Below are positions 1-10,961 of a stretch of DNA of 64,000 nucleotides, in pieces. The stretch lies in assembly GCA_014529385.2 (NCBI GenBank), contig CM043968.1, positions 24,180,513 through 24,244,512 of the forward strand. Direction: 5' to 3'. The translations under genes and the position numbers were made by a program. How positions within the stretch are numbered: the first letter of the stretch is position 1; each line of letters opens with the position of its first letter. Source of the DNA: Adiantum capillus-veneris. Lineage: Eukaryota; Streptophyta; Polypodiopsida; Polypodiales; Pteridaceae. Under the pieces are notes generated by a model. That model was not told the DNA's origin. It did no database searches and was given only the letters and a program-made list of their open reading frames with translations.

Positions 1-1723
1 ACTTATAAGACCTAGTAGTTCACCATACGGAGCTCCAATACTTTTTGTGGAACCTTTTGTATGTGTATCGACTACAGGGCTTTAAACAAGATCACCATCA
101 AGAATAGGTTTCCTATTCCTAGAGTGGATGATATGTTAGAAAACTGAAAGGGGAAAACATCTTTAGTAAAATCGACCTCAAATCAGGGTATCATCAAGTC
201 AAAATGTTTGACCAAGATGTCTACAAAATTGCTTTTAGAACAGAAACGGGACACTATGAATTCTTGTCATGCCATTTGGTCTAACAAATGCACCAGCCAC
301 ATTCACACGCATGATGAACATAATTTTCATTGACCATCAATATTTTGTGATTGTACTCTTTGACAATATTCTTGTATTCAGTAAATTGTAACAAGAGTAT
401 AAAGAGCACTTAGCACGTGTATTTGATCTGCTTGCACACAACCACTTGTATCTGAATCCTGAAAAGAGTTCATTTTCCAATCCAAGATTGAATATTTGGG
501 ACACATTGTATCAAGCAAGGGAATACATATAGAACCCAAGAAAATTGAAGCCATTCAGTCATGGATTAGACCCAAAATTGTGTATGAACTTCATTCTTTT
601 ATTAGTCTATACAGTTATTACAAGAAGTTTGTATGTAACTTTGCTTACAAATCTCATTACCTCACTCTCTTGTTAAAGAAAAATTCTCCTTATGCATGGT
701 CTGAATTGCAAGAAAGTTCCTTTAATGCAATCAAGAATGATTTGATCAATGCACCTGTATTGCAACTACCTGATTTTGATAGACAATTCTTTGTTGTTGT
801 CACTGATGCTAGTGGAAAGGTATCGGTGCAGTTGTTATGCAAGATAACCATCCACTCACTTTTATAAGTCATAAGTTTAAACCTTTTGAATCAATGTTTA
901 ATACCTATGATAAAGAATTGACTGCTGTCATCACGCTTTAAAAATTTGGAAACATTACTTAATGGGTGTTGATTTAATCATCAAAATTGGTCAACAAAGT
1001 ATCAAGTACTTACTGTCTCAACCCTTAATAGATGATAAACATATTAAGTGGGCTGCCTTCATTCAACTTTTTCAACCCAACGTTCAATACCAACATGGTA
1101 AGGAAAATGTTGTAGCTGATGCTTTGAGTTGAAGACCCTCTCTTAGTCATCTATCAACCATTACGGATACTTCGTTGATTCTATGCCTAACACTTATGCA
1201 CAAGATGATGATTTCAAACCCACATGGTTGCATATGATTGACAATTTTGTGTACACACTTTTGGAATACACTATTCAAAAAAACTTTCTTTATTTCAAAC
1301 AAAAAATGAGTGTAACTAAACCTTTTGTACATTGATCATTGAAGAATTGCACAAACCATTCTATGCTGGACATAGAGGATTTGCTGCTACTTTTTAAAAC
1401 TTATGTCGTGATTTGTATTGGCTAGCTATGAAAAGTGATGTTAAATAGTATGTTTCAACTTGTTTGATTTGTCAAAAGATCAAAGTAGTAGTAAGAAATT
1501 GGAACTTTTACACCCTCTCCCCATTTCTCGAAAACTTTGGAAACATATTTCAATGAATTTTGTTACTAGTTTTTCACTCAGTGTTCACAAGCGTGATATG
1601 ATTTGGATTGTTATTGACCGTTTTTCTAAACAAGCATACTTCATTCCTTGTAAGAAGGCACTCACATCACATCAAGCTGCACTTCTATTTCTTAAAGCTG
1701 TCCGAAACTGTCCAAACATTTGA
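1..1723 (+). pseudogene. Ty3/gypsy pol fragment (RT, RNase H, integrase), decayed
   Basis: Runs into the window from the left. Translated pieces read as reverse transcriptase ([12 protein letters not shown] near the start, then [22 protein letters not shown] with shifts), the RT/RNase H connection from about 496 (GHIVSSKGIHIEPKKIEA), RNase H (VVVTDASG near 796, VADALS near 1108), an HHCC integrase finger around 1360-1480 and an integrase core to 1723 (VIDRFSKQAYFIPCKKAL). The usual YxDD box is LFDN near 350-365, and the first integrase Asp (SMDF in relatives) is Asn (SMNF near 1552). Several stops and frameshifts are visible. It is homologous to, but clearly diverged from, the minus-strand Ty3 element at 50-54 kb. 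It is a dead retrotransposon remnant; no LTR was seen. Confidence 0.85.
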
Positions 1724-2100
1724 GCTTAATAAAACCCTTCTGGTATATGCAGTTGCAAAAACCCATAATGCATTCATAATCTGGAGCATTGGCACATGAC
1801 ATAACGCCATAGCTTGGCCCCAATTCTATGCAACCATGTTGAATTTGCTTCAATTTTTTTTTGGATCCACTCGGTTTGAACTTCATTACTGAGCACAAAG
1901 CACTTGTAATCTTTGCAAAACATGGAAACCTATCCTTTGCAACATGGAAACCTATCCTCAATCAAGAGAAATCATACAAACCATGTTGGTATTGGTAAAA
2001 TAATCTGGCTTTTGGTATGCATACAAGAACAACTACTCCCTTTTGCTGTTGGTAACCATAAATTTGCTGACATGATCAACAATAAGGAAAATACCATAGA
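1724..2100. other. non-coding/unknown stretch up to the inversion breakpoint
   Basis: No recognisable gene. It contains a roughly 22-bp tandem duplication (ACATGGAAACCTATCC twice, about 1919-1958). A minus-strand open frame (1692-1961) has no recognisable motif. The right edge at 2100/2101 is where CACTA copy A homology begins. Confidence 0.5.
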
Positions 2101-3105
2101 AAATTCGAGCTTCCCTGGCAAAATCCGACCATGTTCCATCTATATGTTTCCAGGCTACGCAATCTGCAGGAATTCGTAGCACACCATCCGAAGATTTATT
2201 CTCCTCATGCCATGATGCTAGGGCGGCCATGGACTTACATTCGAAGAAATGCTTGATGCGAGGAAGCAGAGGGAAATGTCGCAAAACCTTTTGTGGAATT
2301 TTTGTCCCGTGGAGATCTACTCGATATCTATGTATTCCCCTCTGAAAAGAATGCAGTCACTAGGACAAGCGTGGATAGAATTGTAATCCATCCCCAAGTT
2401 TCGCAAAATCTTTCTTGCTTCATCTCGGGAATCTGGCATCACATTGTCAGCTGGTAGTATGTGCTCTTTCAGCAATCTACACAACATAAAAATATGATAC
2501 AGTCGTGTAAAAATCTATCAAATCATTATACATTTAGAGTTTTATTAAAGTAAACTAATTGTAATAGATCACCTGAAAAGCGCTGTGACGCTAGTGTCAC
2601 TCCATCCAAACTTTGCCTGCATGTTGAGAAGAACCAGGAGTGCTTTCAATCTAGACATACGTGCTCCATTATACAATGGCGCATCGGCTTCACTTTTCAT
2701 ATCATCATAGATAAGCCTTTCTGAATCCATGATCGTCTCGATCATTTCATCAATCTCGGGCTCAAACATTGCCTCGTTGGGAATGTGCTTTGCATGATCA
2801 TGCCCCGAGCTGTCAGAGGCTACATCTTGTGGCCTCACATATGCTGCTTGACCAAAGCGCCTGCGAACACGTCTATTGGGTTGCAAGATTGCTGCTTGTT
2901 GGCCAGCGTCAGAGTCCGATGAGTTATAATTGGCAACAACTCGATCTATAATAGATGGATCGAACTCGCCAAATTCGCGAACGTGCTGCAAAGAAACACG
3001 TCTTGTCCATCGCACAGCATGCTTGCATTGATTACAAGGACATAAGACCCTCGTTGAGAGATAGGTGTTTCGGTTGGACGGTCCCACATCCTCGTCACTA
3101 CTCAT
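2101..3105 (-). pseudogene. CACTA copy A TNP2-like transposase, 5' part (exon 1 and part of exon 2)
   Basis: Exon 1 is 3105-2573, beginning MSSDEDVGPSNRN and carrying a CPCNQCKH motif typical of the N-terminal transposase-associated domain. A GT-AG intron follows (2572-2477), then exon 2 from 2476. Compared with copy B (33129 on), exon 2 has a 34-bp deletion near 2325 that removes the CPKC cysteine pair and shifts the frame. Exon 2 is then cut at 2101 by the inversion breakpoint; its continuation lies at 7997 on the opposite strand. Family role: TNP2 proteins are the catalytic transposases of CACTA elements. Here it cannot be expressed as one protein. Confidence 0.85.
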
Positions 3106-3167
3106 AATGAGGATAAAAATCTTATAACCTGGACAACAAATTTAATATTCTATTGGCATTCTTCGTC

Positions 3168-3219
<52 letters not shown>

Positions 3220-3653
3220 CTACCTCACATTCTCTAGTCATGTCCAATCCCCGCACACCTCGGTCTAGAGGTGCACGGAGATCAGAACCACCGGGTTATA
3301 ATCTCGTCTTTATTGGTCAATACCTATATTTGTGGGTACAAGAAATCTACAGACCCACGTCTACATGATACTGCATGTAGTGGACAAAACCCCTTTGCCT
3401 CTTCTCTAGCTGTAGCACTTCACAGCATCTTAACATCTTTTCACAGTAGATCTTTTCACTGTTCGTCTAACTCTAAACCCTAAACCGTAAGTAATTCTTG
3501 CATGGACTCGATCTAACGTAAATAAGCGTAAATCTAAATAAACGTAAATCTAACTAAAAATAAACCTAAATCTAATTTAACGTAAGTCTACATCTAACCT
3601 AATCTTTAACGTCTTTTGGGATAGTTTCCTACGACGTTAAAACTCTCTTCTTC

Positions 3654-3691
<38 letters not shown>

Positions 3692-3830
3692 ACCTAAATA
3701 AACCTAAGTCTAATCTAATATAACATAAATCTAAATCTAACGTAAATTATGTTATATTAAAAACAAAGAACTAAACTAACAGGGATTATAAGAACCTTAA
3801 AACTGATTTAACACATAATTTTTCACATAA
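3106..3830 (-). other. CACTA copy A leader region upstream of TNP2
   Basis: No gene. It holds a (CT)n tract of about 45 bp (3173-3218), a (TG)n tract (3655-3686) and AT-rich spacer in which phrases such as AAACCTAAATCTAA recur. The same blocks are in copy B at about 31800-32499. A short open frame over the (CT)n tract is low complexity and not believed. Confidence 0.6.
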
Positions 3831-4178
3831 CTCAGCAAGAGTTGGCATTCTCATCACTAAAGATGTGAGAGTTAACTTCCGGCGGTGACGCTGCCTCATC
3901 TCCATCCACATCTGACGACAGCAATTGGCCCTTTGGACCGTTCTTGCTCTTGTTACTAACTTTGAAGTTGCTGTTGAATGACTAGAGGTTGTCTAGATGG
4001 TCATTGTCGGGGATGTAGTGACTCTTGCCGCCCTGAAGATCCACCTTCTTCCCTATCTTCTGAAGACATTTCACCAGTACTTTTGGATCGACGGAGCCCA
4101 CCATGAGTGAAGGCAGCAATACCCTATATTCCATTGAGGGCTTTCTTCACCCGCTTCATGTAGGCATCGCAGTCTATG
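3830..4178 (-). pseudogene. captured HMA (heavy-metal-associated) domain gene fragment in CACTA copy A
   Basis: On the minus strand the frame beginning near 4172 reads CDAYMKRVKKALNGI then a stop. A second frame reads GSVDPKVLVKCLQKIGKKV followed by DLQGGKSHYIPDNDHLDNL. This order matches the two halves of the HMA fold of plant metallochaperone-like (HIPP-type) proteins: a Cys-containing metal loop leading into KRVKKAL, then GxVDPxxLxxxLxKxGKKxxL. The second metal-loop Cys is Tyr, a stop follows the first half, and part of the middle is missing with a frame change. The same fragment is in copy B, so capture preceded their divergence. It has no known role in transposition. The identification is from motif pattern only. 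Confidence 0.55.
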
Positions 4179-4587
4179 GAGACCTAAATCTAATCTAATA
4201 TAACGTAAATCTAAATCTAGCGTAAATAAACGTAAATCTAACTAAAACTAAACCTAAATCTAATGTAATTTAACTTAAATAAACCTAAATCTAATTTAAC
4301 GTAAGTCTATATCTAACCTAATCTTTAACGTCTTTTAGGATAGTTTCCTACGACGTTATAACTCTCTTCTTCTTGTGTGTGTGCGCGTGTGTGGATGTGT
4401 GTGCCAATAAAAAGAGATAAATGGTATAACCTTTCTATCACCCATGCCAAGTATGATAGATTGGTTATGCCATTTCCCTCTTGAATAATAGGTCTTGAGT
4501 TCAACTCCTCGTCGGCTAGATCTTTAGGTCTTTTAATTTTAATTAGTTTCCTACGACGTTAAATTAGTTTCTCTCTCTTTCTCTCTC

Positions 4588-4799
4588 AATGTGTGTGCGT
4601 TTTTTTGTTTATGCATGTTTTCTCTCTCTTTTCCTCTCTCAATGTGTGCGTTTTTTGTTTATGCATGTTCTCTCTCTCTTTTCCTCTCTCAATGTGTGCG
4701 TTTTTTGTTTATGCATGCTCTCTCTCTCTTTTCCTCTCTCAATGTGTGTGTGCATTCTTTGTTTATGTATGTGTGTGTGCGTTTTTGTTTATGTTTGTA

Positions 4800-4800
<1 letters not shown>
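4588..4800. repeat. 50-bp tandem repeat in CACTA copy A 5' region
   Basis: The phrase AATGTGTGCGTTTTTTGTTT followed by ATGCATG and a CT-rich stretch recurs with a 50-bp period (for example 4641, 4691, 4741). Because 50 is not a multiple of three, all three frames stay open and give overlapping low-complexity ORFs that should not be called genes. Copy B has the counterpart at about 30895-31075 in reverse orientation. Confidence 0.8.
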
Positions 4801-4802
<2 letters not shown>

Positions 4803-4846
<44 letters not shown>

Positions 4847-4856
4847 AAAAACACTA

Positions 4857-4888
<32 letters not shown>

Positions 4889-4959
4889 GGAGAGAGAAAG
4901 AGGGGAAGGGAACATGAGAGTGAGAAGAGGGAAGGAGCATACCTGGCTCTCCTTCCTCT

Positions 4960-5005
<46 letters not shown>

Positions 5006-5035
5006 AGAAGAAAGAGAGAGAGAGAGAGAGAGAGA
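4803..5035. repeat. microsatellite cluster (CT)n, (GA)n, (TG)n in CACTA copy A
   Basis: (CT)n at about 4803-4842, (TG)n at 4857-4874, (GA)n after it, (TG)n at 4964-5003 and (GA)n at 5010-5035. Low-complexity ORFs over this stretch are artefacts. Confidence 0.85.
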
Positions 5036-5125
5036 GGGAGAGCGTTACCTGCTCCTTGCTTGAGGGCGTTGAAAAACTCAGATCTGAGATCTGAGTTTTT
5101 GGGCGCTCTCTGTTTTTTTTTTTAG

Positions 5126-5252
5126 CCCAGCCAGCATCGCTATGAGCGTCCCAAATTTACTTGTAAATTTGCGACGCTCATAGCGACGCCGGGAATTTTT
5201 TTTTTGAGCGTCACTGTGTGAGCGTCGCTAATATGAATAGCCTCTTGTAGTG
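5126..5252 (-). repeat. CACTA copy A 5' terminal inverted repeat and subterminal repeats
   Basis: The terminal CACTACAAGAGG (minus strand) ends at 5252. Inside it are several GCGACGCTCATAGCGACGCC-type motifs in both orientations, for example near 5130-5195 and 5215-5230. Such clustered subterminal motifs are the usual TNPA-binding sites of CACTA elements; binding here is inferred. Confidence 0.8.
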
Positions 5253-6740
5253 ATAGAAATCTGCTCTCTCACATCCATGACCCCCCATAACTTCATATGT
5301 GCACTTTCAGAAAAGAATTTTTGCCATATCTGAAGTACAAGCATCATGAAAGCAATAGAGGAAACTGTTGATGGGGCAAACACTCCAAGAACCAACTTGG
5401 CCAAGAGCAAACATGGTAGCTAGCTTGTAGACGAAGGGTTCAAAAAAAAACTCATTGTATGACGCATGTACTTCAGATATGGCAAATGCAATACTACAAA
5501 GCATGAAGGCGGTTTCTTACTCTCAAGGTAAACATATTGGAAAGGGTCCTTCACTAGAGAAGCTCAAGGAAAGAGTTTCCTCTAGTCCAACACAAGTGAT
5601 AAGAGTAGGAAATGAGGCTAGATTTGGAAGACCAATGTATAATACTTGCATCCCTCTTGAAGGAGACAAAGAAATTGTTTGGCAAAAGCGAGAGCCATCG
5701 ATTGTGGTTGATGTTGAGAGTGAATTGACACATAGGCTAGGGTACAATGCAAAAAAACGAGACCGCACAACACATGAAAGGCCAAGGAAGATCATTTTCA
5801 CGAAAGATTTAGGGGTAGTAGATGGGAGTGAGAATTCCAAAGAGAAGATGAAGTTTTGTGTTTTGGAATGAAAGGCAATCAGAGGAACCACTCTTAGTAG
5901 TCATGTGACATGCAGTGGCACCACCACCAGTGGAAAAACATGTGGACAAAATATTGTGGCATGTAGTAAAGAGACTCCTGCACCATCCTTTGAGGGGCCC
6001 ATACAAAACATCCAAATGGTCTACTCAGACATTGGTTTTGGTTCTGTCCCAGACATGTTATTCATTTCTATGTGGTGGATCATAATATAGAACCAAGGCT
6101 AGCTCCTCCTCCAACAACTTGGCCGGTTGATCTTGAAAAAAATCTCACTAATGAAGAAGTTGAGGTATTACTTGAAGGAGGATTTCAAGTGGTGACAATT
6201 TGAAAAGATCGAGAGAGTGCAACAACAATGTAAACTCCTTCCAAAAGTGGAGGTGATTCCTCTTTTGTTTCAATAAAAGCAGGTAGCAGTGGTTCAATAC
6301 TGCGAAATGGCATAAGAGTTAAATTTTAGACTTCCATTTCAGAGGAGGCAACTAAGAAAATTGGTCTCACTCTTTGTTTAAAGGCTAAGGTGATTGAAGA
6401 GAAATGCATTGTAGATAAAGCGCATGAAGTCTTCAAGGTTGAGCATCACGCAGTAGATGGACATGTGGGGGTGTATGAGGTGCACATCAAGAATGAACCC
6501 TACTGCAGGGAGGCCAAGAAAAAATCTTATTGGCTTGCAAGCATTTGAAGTTCATTTTCCTAAGAGTTCTTGGATTGAGCCAAAATGAAAACATGTTCAT
6601 ACATCAACCCGTGTTAAGCAAAGTACATGTCTACAATGCTCTTAGCCATGAACGTACATTTCCAAACTTAGAGTAAAGCCCATGATTGTACAATTTTGTG
6701 ACACATTTTCCGTCATGCATTGTAGCTGGCAAAGTTAATA
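5253..6740 (+). repeat. dispersed repeat unit with SWIM-finger-like gene remnant, copy 1
   Basis: Shared with 45620-47310 (minus) and, in part, with 12887-13745. The 5455-5871 frame includes DACTSDMANAIL, SLEKLKERVSSSPTQVIRV and REPSIVVDVE. After a stop at 5869, matching frames continue (GKTCGQNIVACSKETPAPSF near 5930, then EEVEVLLEGGFQV near 6155). The 3' part reads VGVYEVHIKNEP near 6470 and LKFIFLRVLGLSQNE near 6547. In the other copy this end shows CTCPN and CKHLYFIFLRVL, the CxC...CxH pattern of SWIM zinc fingers (found in MULE/FAR1-type and other proteins). The stop after CVLE is shared with the 46.7-kb copy. Identity beyond 'SWIM-like' is unknown. Confidence 0.55.
5455..5871 (+). CDS. 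hypothetical ORF in repeat unit copy 1 (SWIM-unit central region)
   Basis: An open frame of 138 codons. The first residues (YDACTSDMANAILQSMKAV) match the minus-strand frame at 46986-47258, so the frame is older than this copy and probably once extended upstream. No catalytic motif is recognisable. It ends at a TGA that is also present in the 46.7-kb copy, which suggests either a real end of a coding segment or an inherited nonsense codon. No start context supports translation in isolation. Best regarded as part of a repeat-borne gene remnant. Confidence 0.35.
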   Translation: MYDACTSDMANAILQSMKAVSYSQGKHIGKGPSLEKLKERVSSSPTQVIRVGNEARFGRPMYNTCIPLEGDKEIVWQKREPSIVVDVESELTHRLGYNAKKRDRTTHERPRKIIFTKDLGVVDGSENSKEKMKFCVLE

Positions 6741-6874
6741 TAGATTGGGTAAAAATTGGGCCTTTGGCAAAGATGTCTTGGATTATCTTGGTTTATTTTC
6801 TTTTAATCTCTCTTTTTCTTAGTACTAATCTTGATGTAAATTGATTTAGGTGTATACTTCTCCTTGTGTGTGAC

Positions 6875-6940
<66 letters not shown>

Positions 6941-7100
6941 GGGGGGGGGGGGGGGGGGGGGGGAAGGGGGGGAAAGACCGCCGGAGAATCAAGAGAGAGA
7001 ATAAAGTTGAGAAGAGAGGAAAAGAATCTTTTTAGAATATGCTCGTCAGATTCCAAAACATCGCTCGCCAAAAAATGCTCACCAAGAAATATTCCCCATA
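6875..7100 (+). repeat. (GA)n, 25-bp G run and shared 3' motif of the repeat unit
   Basis: (GA)n at about 6878-6936 leads into 25 consecutive G (6939-6963). It is followed by a block (AAGAGAGAGAATAAAGTTGA ... GCTCGTCAGATTCCAAAA ... CTCGCCAAAAAATGCTC) that recurs at 28625-28725 and, reverse-complemented, at 45255-45315. It looks like the distal end of the dispersed unit. Confidence 0.7.
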
Positions 7101-7103
7101 ATC

Positions 7104-7990
7104 AATTGTTTGAGAAGATGTCGACCTATGCGAGTGTTCAGGGATCTGTTAGTGCCAAACTAGAAGCTCTGGTCAATTCATGCCTACTACAAGATGAGAA
7201 ACTAATTTATGCTAAAGATGAATACATAGTTGAAGTGTTTATGCTTAATTTGGATCTTTCATATTTTTCCTTAAAAGATAATGCACTTTGGGAGAATAAT
7301 CAGGATGAAGGGCCATCAAAAGCAGAAGTAGAAGCGGATGAAAAAAATTCATAGCAATCCATATGATGCAATTGAAGAAGCTATCGGTTGCTCTCTGTGA
7401 TCGGCTCACAAAGGAATATCATGCCTACAGATTGTTTACAGATAAGTGAAGAGTTTTTGAGTCAGAAAGAAGACGCTTATTATGATGTGGAGACTCCACA
7501 GGATACCATGAATGGATCATCTAATATATATGAACAAGAGCAAGAGCCTATGTGTATTGTAGAGGAAGGGTATGCACATGATGTTTATGTAATCCAAGAT
7601 GATGATGGAATCATTGATGCTTTTCTATGTGGCTTACATACATATGGTCCAACATGTAATGATATTCTTACTGATGGGCATGCCTATTTAGAGGGGGTGC
7701 AGGTTTTACATGGGGGAGGATGGGTTTCTAATACGCACATATATTTTGGAAGAAGATAAGGTAGAGGAAATATGCATAGATAAGTCTATATGTGTGAGTG
7801 ATGCTCCAAAATTTACAGATGCAGAGAATGTTGATGAGCTTCCATGTGTCGAAGTGAATGATGTGGGAATGGGATACCAATTGGCATATGAAGATCCCAA
7901 AGCTAGAGGGGGTGAAGATAATATTCGAGCTTGTCTACCAAGGTGGTAAGGCAACCAAATACCTGCTATCTTATTCAAGGGATAAGCATG
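7104..7990 (+). pseudogene. unknown broken ORF series just inside the inversion breakpoint
   Basis: Three acidic open frames follow each other with short gaps: MSTYASVQGSVSAKLEALVN (ends 7354), MLSVIGSQRNIMPTDC (7388-7759, rich in E/D, for example DVYVIQDDDGIIDAFLCGL), and EEICIDKSICVSDAPKF to about 7949. A last frame (FELVYQGGKATKYLLSYSRD) runs to the breakpoint at 7996. I recognise no domain. The way one frame picks up after another suggests one gene with frameshifts or small introns. The series lies inside the inverted interval, so before the inversion it was on the other strand. Confidence 0.35.
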
Positions 7991-7996
7991 GTATGG

Positions 7997-10689
7997 ATTT
8001 GCGCTTAGGCCTGGCTATGGATGGCGTAAATCCATTTGGTCAAAGATCAACATCTTACAGTGTATGGCCCGTTGTCATCGTCAACTACAACATTCCTCCG
8101 TGGTTGACTACGAAGAAGGGGCACCTATGGCTAAGCTTGATTGTGCCAGGGCGATATAAAGTGGGGAATATGGATGTGTATCTTCGTCCACTATTGGAAG
8201 AGCTACAACAATTGTGGATTGGCATAGAGGTGGTGGATATGAGCCGACACACAGGACGACGGAATGCTTTGATCAAAGGCATTCTAATGTGGACCATGCA
8301 TGACTATCCCGGGCTAACAGAATGCTCAGGTGATCTATTGACACTCCTCACTCAGACACTGTAAATCTTGTTTTTTCCCATGGTTGATCTATTATCATGT
8401 GTATACATGCAGGGCTTCAAACAAGCGGATACAGAGCATGTGTCACATGTGGACCTAGACTGAATGCACGTAGGGCGCCCTCACTGAAGAAGCAAATCTA
8501 CGAAGGTCATCAAGCGTATCTTCCAGAGAATCATGTGTTACGCGACGGCTTTTTGGGAAGAGAGCCACCAAGGATGTCTGCACAAGCATGGTTAGAGCAG
8601 AAGGAGATGTGCGATGACGGATTGCCTCCAGGGATGAAGAGACTATCTCTATGGTACGAGTTACCATACTGGCCCCGACTCATGATCAATCACTTGCTCG
8701 ATCCAATGCACATATTCAAGAATGTGGGTAATCTACTATGGGACCATCTGACCGGCAAGAAAGATACTTTGGGAGCCAGAGTTGACCTTAGAAATGTGGA
8801 TCGTATGGAGCAATATTGGCCGCAAACAGCGTCTGATGGATCGATAAAACTCCCTAAAGCACCATGGATTTTCACAGGAGCCCAAGAACGCAAAGTAAAA
8901 GAGACCATTCGATCTTTGCGGACCCCCACTGGCGTAATGCACCCGCTCCGAACGTGTTTTACTAAAGAAGGAAAGCTTACCGGTTTGAAGTAACACGATT
9001 GGCATAAAATGTGTCAGGTACGTTCATAGTGGACTTTAATATCATTGCATAAAATGTGGACTTTAATATCATTGCTGCACATACTTTACAGTTTATTTTA
9101 CCGGTTGCCATTGAGGGATGTTTGTCTCTCGACATCCGTAACACAATCTAGAAACTTGCAAAGCTGGTGCAATGGATGTCACAAAAGGAGATCAACGTAG
9201 ACTCCATACCATTCGCCAAACTAAATGCTGCGGAGCTTGTGTGCATGTTTGAGAAACATTTTCCTACTACCATGCTAACCATTCAGGTGCATCTTCTTGT
9301 TCACATAGTTGATGAGGTGGAAATAGCTGGCAGAGTTCATTCCAGATGGATGTTCTTCTTAGAACGTTTCATGAAAACGCTTAAGGGATATGTGCGTCAA
9401 AAGGCACGTCCGGAGGGTAGCATGGCAGAAGGTTGGTTGGTATCAGAGTCCCTAGTGTACATTCGAGAGTGGCTAGACGGATTTGATAAAGCCCGGGACA
9501 CGCTATGGCGAACCATAGATGATGAGCGCATATCTGGGATTGTCATGTGCAATCTCGGTGTTGAGAAGAAGATGATGGAAGATCTAGAGGCTAAAATCAA
9601 CCGATTTTGCATGCTTCACAATCCAGTGATGCAAAAGTGGATTTCACAATATGATGGTGGAAAGCAAGAGCGACAAAGGGTGCGAATCGAGTGGAGACGG
9701 GGAAGACGACCACCGATGCACTATCCGACGGTTCTGGAGAGCCTACCAACATTCATGAGCTTAAGATGGTTGCACAACCAATTGAAAAGCGCACAACAAT
9801 GCAGTGACGAAGTGACTGAGGAAGAGTGGGAGTACTCTCGGGGTTGCGCGACCAAGGTAAGTTTGCAATGTACGACTAGCTAGTGACTTTATTTCTAAAC
9901 GTTTGAACGGCCACTCATAATCTTTGTTCGTTGTAGTATAAGTCATACACAGCAACATGGTGTAAAGGTCGACATTTTAGGGTGGAACGGATCGACAAAA
10001 AGCGTTTTACTCAAGATTGTGGAATCATGGCAAAATTTGAACAGTCTAGTTGACGACGTTCCTCTGATGCAGATCCTGTGGTGGCGGAACTCACTTACTT
10101 CGGCACGCTGCAAGAGATTTTGAGGATCGATTACAGAGGATTTTTTGTCGACTTGTTCGACGTGCAATGGTTCAAGATAATCATGGAGGGTCGCAATGCT
10201 ACTGTGCGTAGAGGAGAGTCTGGTTTTCTTGAGGTGGATTCTACTAAGAAATGGACTGACCTAAGAGACACTTTCGTACTACCCGAGCATTGTGAACAAG
10301 TAAGTATGTAAATAGTTAACATCCCCCTTTTACAAGTTATGTGCTTGAAAGCTCTCATGTAAGTTATGTGGCTTTGGCAGGTAATATTTCATCCTACAAA
10401 GTCTACATCAAACTGGTGGTATGTCATAGAGGTAGCCCCTCGTAGTGCAAGGACGTATGAAGGCTACCATGTGCCAATCACAACGGCATCAATGGAGAAG
10501 ATCAGAGAAGATGCTCAATCAGAAGCCGCTGCGGTGGTGCCAAACGAGCATCAAGATGCTACTACTCTATATGGGGTGCATGCAGAGGAGCTACAAAATG
10601 AAACAGAGGATATGTGTTTAAACGGAGAGCTCTATATAGATATAGGAAGTTATGCTGAGTTATGCGAGGATGAGAGAGAGATCTCTTAA
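7997..10689 (+). pseudogene. CACTA copy A TNP2-like transposase, 3' part
   Basis: Continues exon 2 (7997-8329) with GLAMDGVNPFGQRSTSYSVW and the IVPGRYKVGNMDVYLRPLLEE block, both hallmarks of the TNP2 transposase family. Then exon 3 (8413-9017), exon 4 (9092-9856; VHLLVHIVDEVEIAGRVHSR and the FLERFMKTLKGYVR block), exon 5 (9937-10299) and exon 6 (10381-10689), all bounded by GT-AG. Nonsense codons: TAA at 8991 and TGA at 10051 are private to this copy; TAG at 9149 is shared with copy B. With the inversion and the exon 2 deletion it is non-functional. Confidence 0.88.
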
Positions 10690-10961
10690 AGCCACAAATA
10701 TTGTATTTGAACAATTTTGCTCCGTGTTGTAAAAGCTCTGGCTCTCTAAGTACCTTCCATGGTGTATAACGCTCTTTTCTACTCGCGCTCACATCTGTTG
10801 ATTGAAAATTCTGAGTTTTCGACTTGCCTATTCTTTCACTCAATTCATTGCGTCATTGTATTTATATGCGTCATTACGTCATTGTATTTAATGGTCTTTG
10901 CGTCATTGTCTACTCTATTTATTCAATATTAAGTTTAAATATTCGTGTGTTTAATGCAGGT
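10690..10961 (+). promoter_or_regulatory. spacer between the two CACTA genes in copy A
   Basis: AT-rich sequence ending TTTAATGCAG just before GTATGGATGATG. The CAG is a plausible splice acceptor in the leader of the second gene. The spacer probably contains its 5' leader or intron. It is absent from copy B. Confidence 0.45.

Larger units (their letters stand above)
2101..5252 (-). mobile_element. CACTA copy A, inverted 5' half
   Basis: Read on the minus strand from 5252 it starts CACTACAAGAGG, the same terminus as copy B (30375). It follows copy B closely through subterminal repeats, HMA-like fragment, leader and TNP2 exons 1 and 2, and stops abruptly at 2101 inside exon 2. The rest of the element resumes at 7997 on the plus strand. 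The base triplet outside this terminus, read on the minus strand, is TAT, matching the TAT that follows the 3' terminus at 12886. The element was therefore whole (about 8.04 kb) before an inversion of roughly 2101-7996. Confidence 0.9.

Noticed and set aside
3153-3483. Plus-strand ORFs over the CACTA leader
   Set aside because: Signal-like Leu/Ser stretch is a (CT)n tract; frames are antisense to TNP2 and not supported by motifs.
3500-4330. Telomere-like CCTAAA phrases
   Set aside because: They are irregular AT-rich spacer (AAACCTAAATCTAA, AACGTAAATCTAA), without a run of TTTAGGG units, and occur at matching places in both CACTA copies.
4589-5125. Long overlapping ORFs in three frames
   Set aside because: They come from a 50-bp tandem repeat and CT/TG/GA tracts that keep all frames open; no conserved protein.
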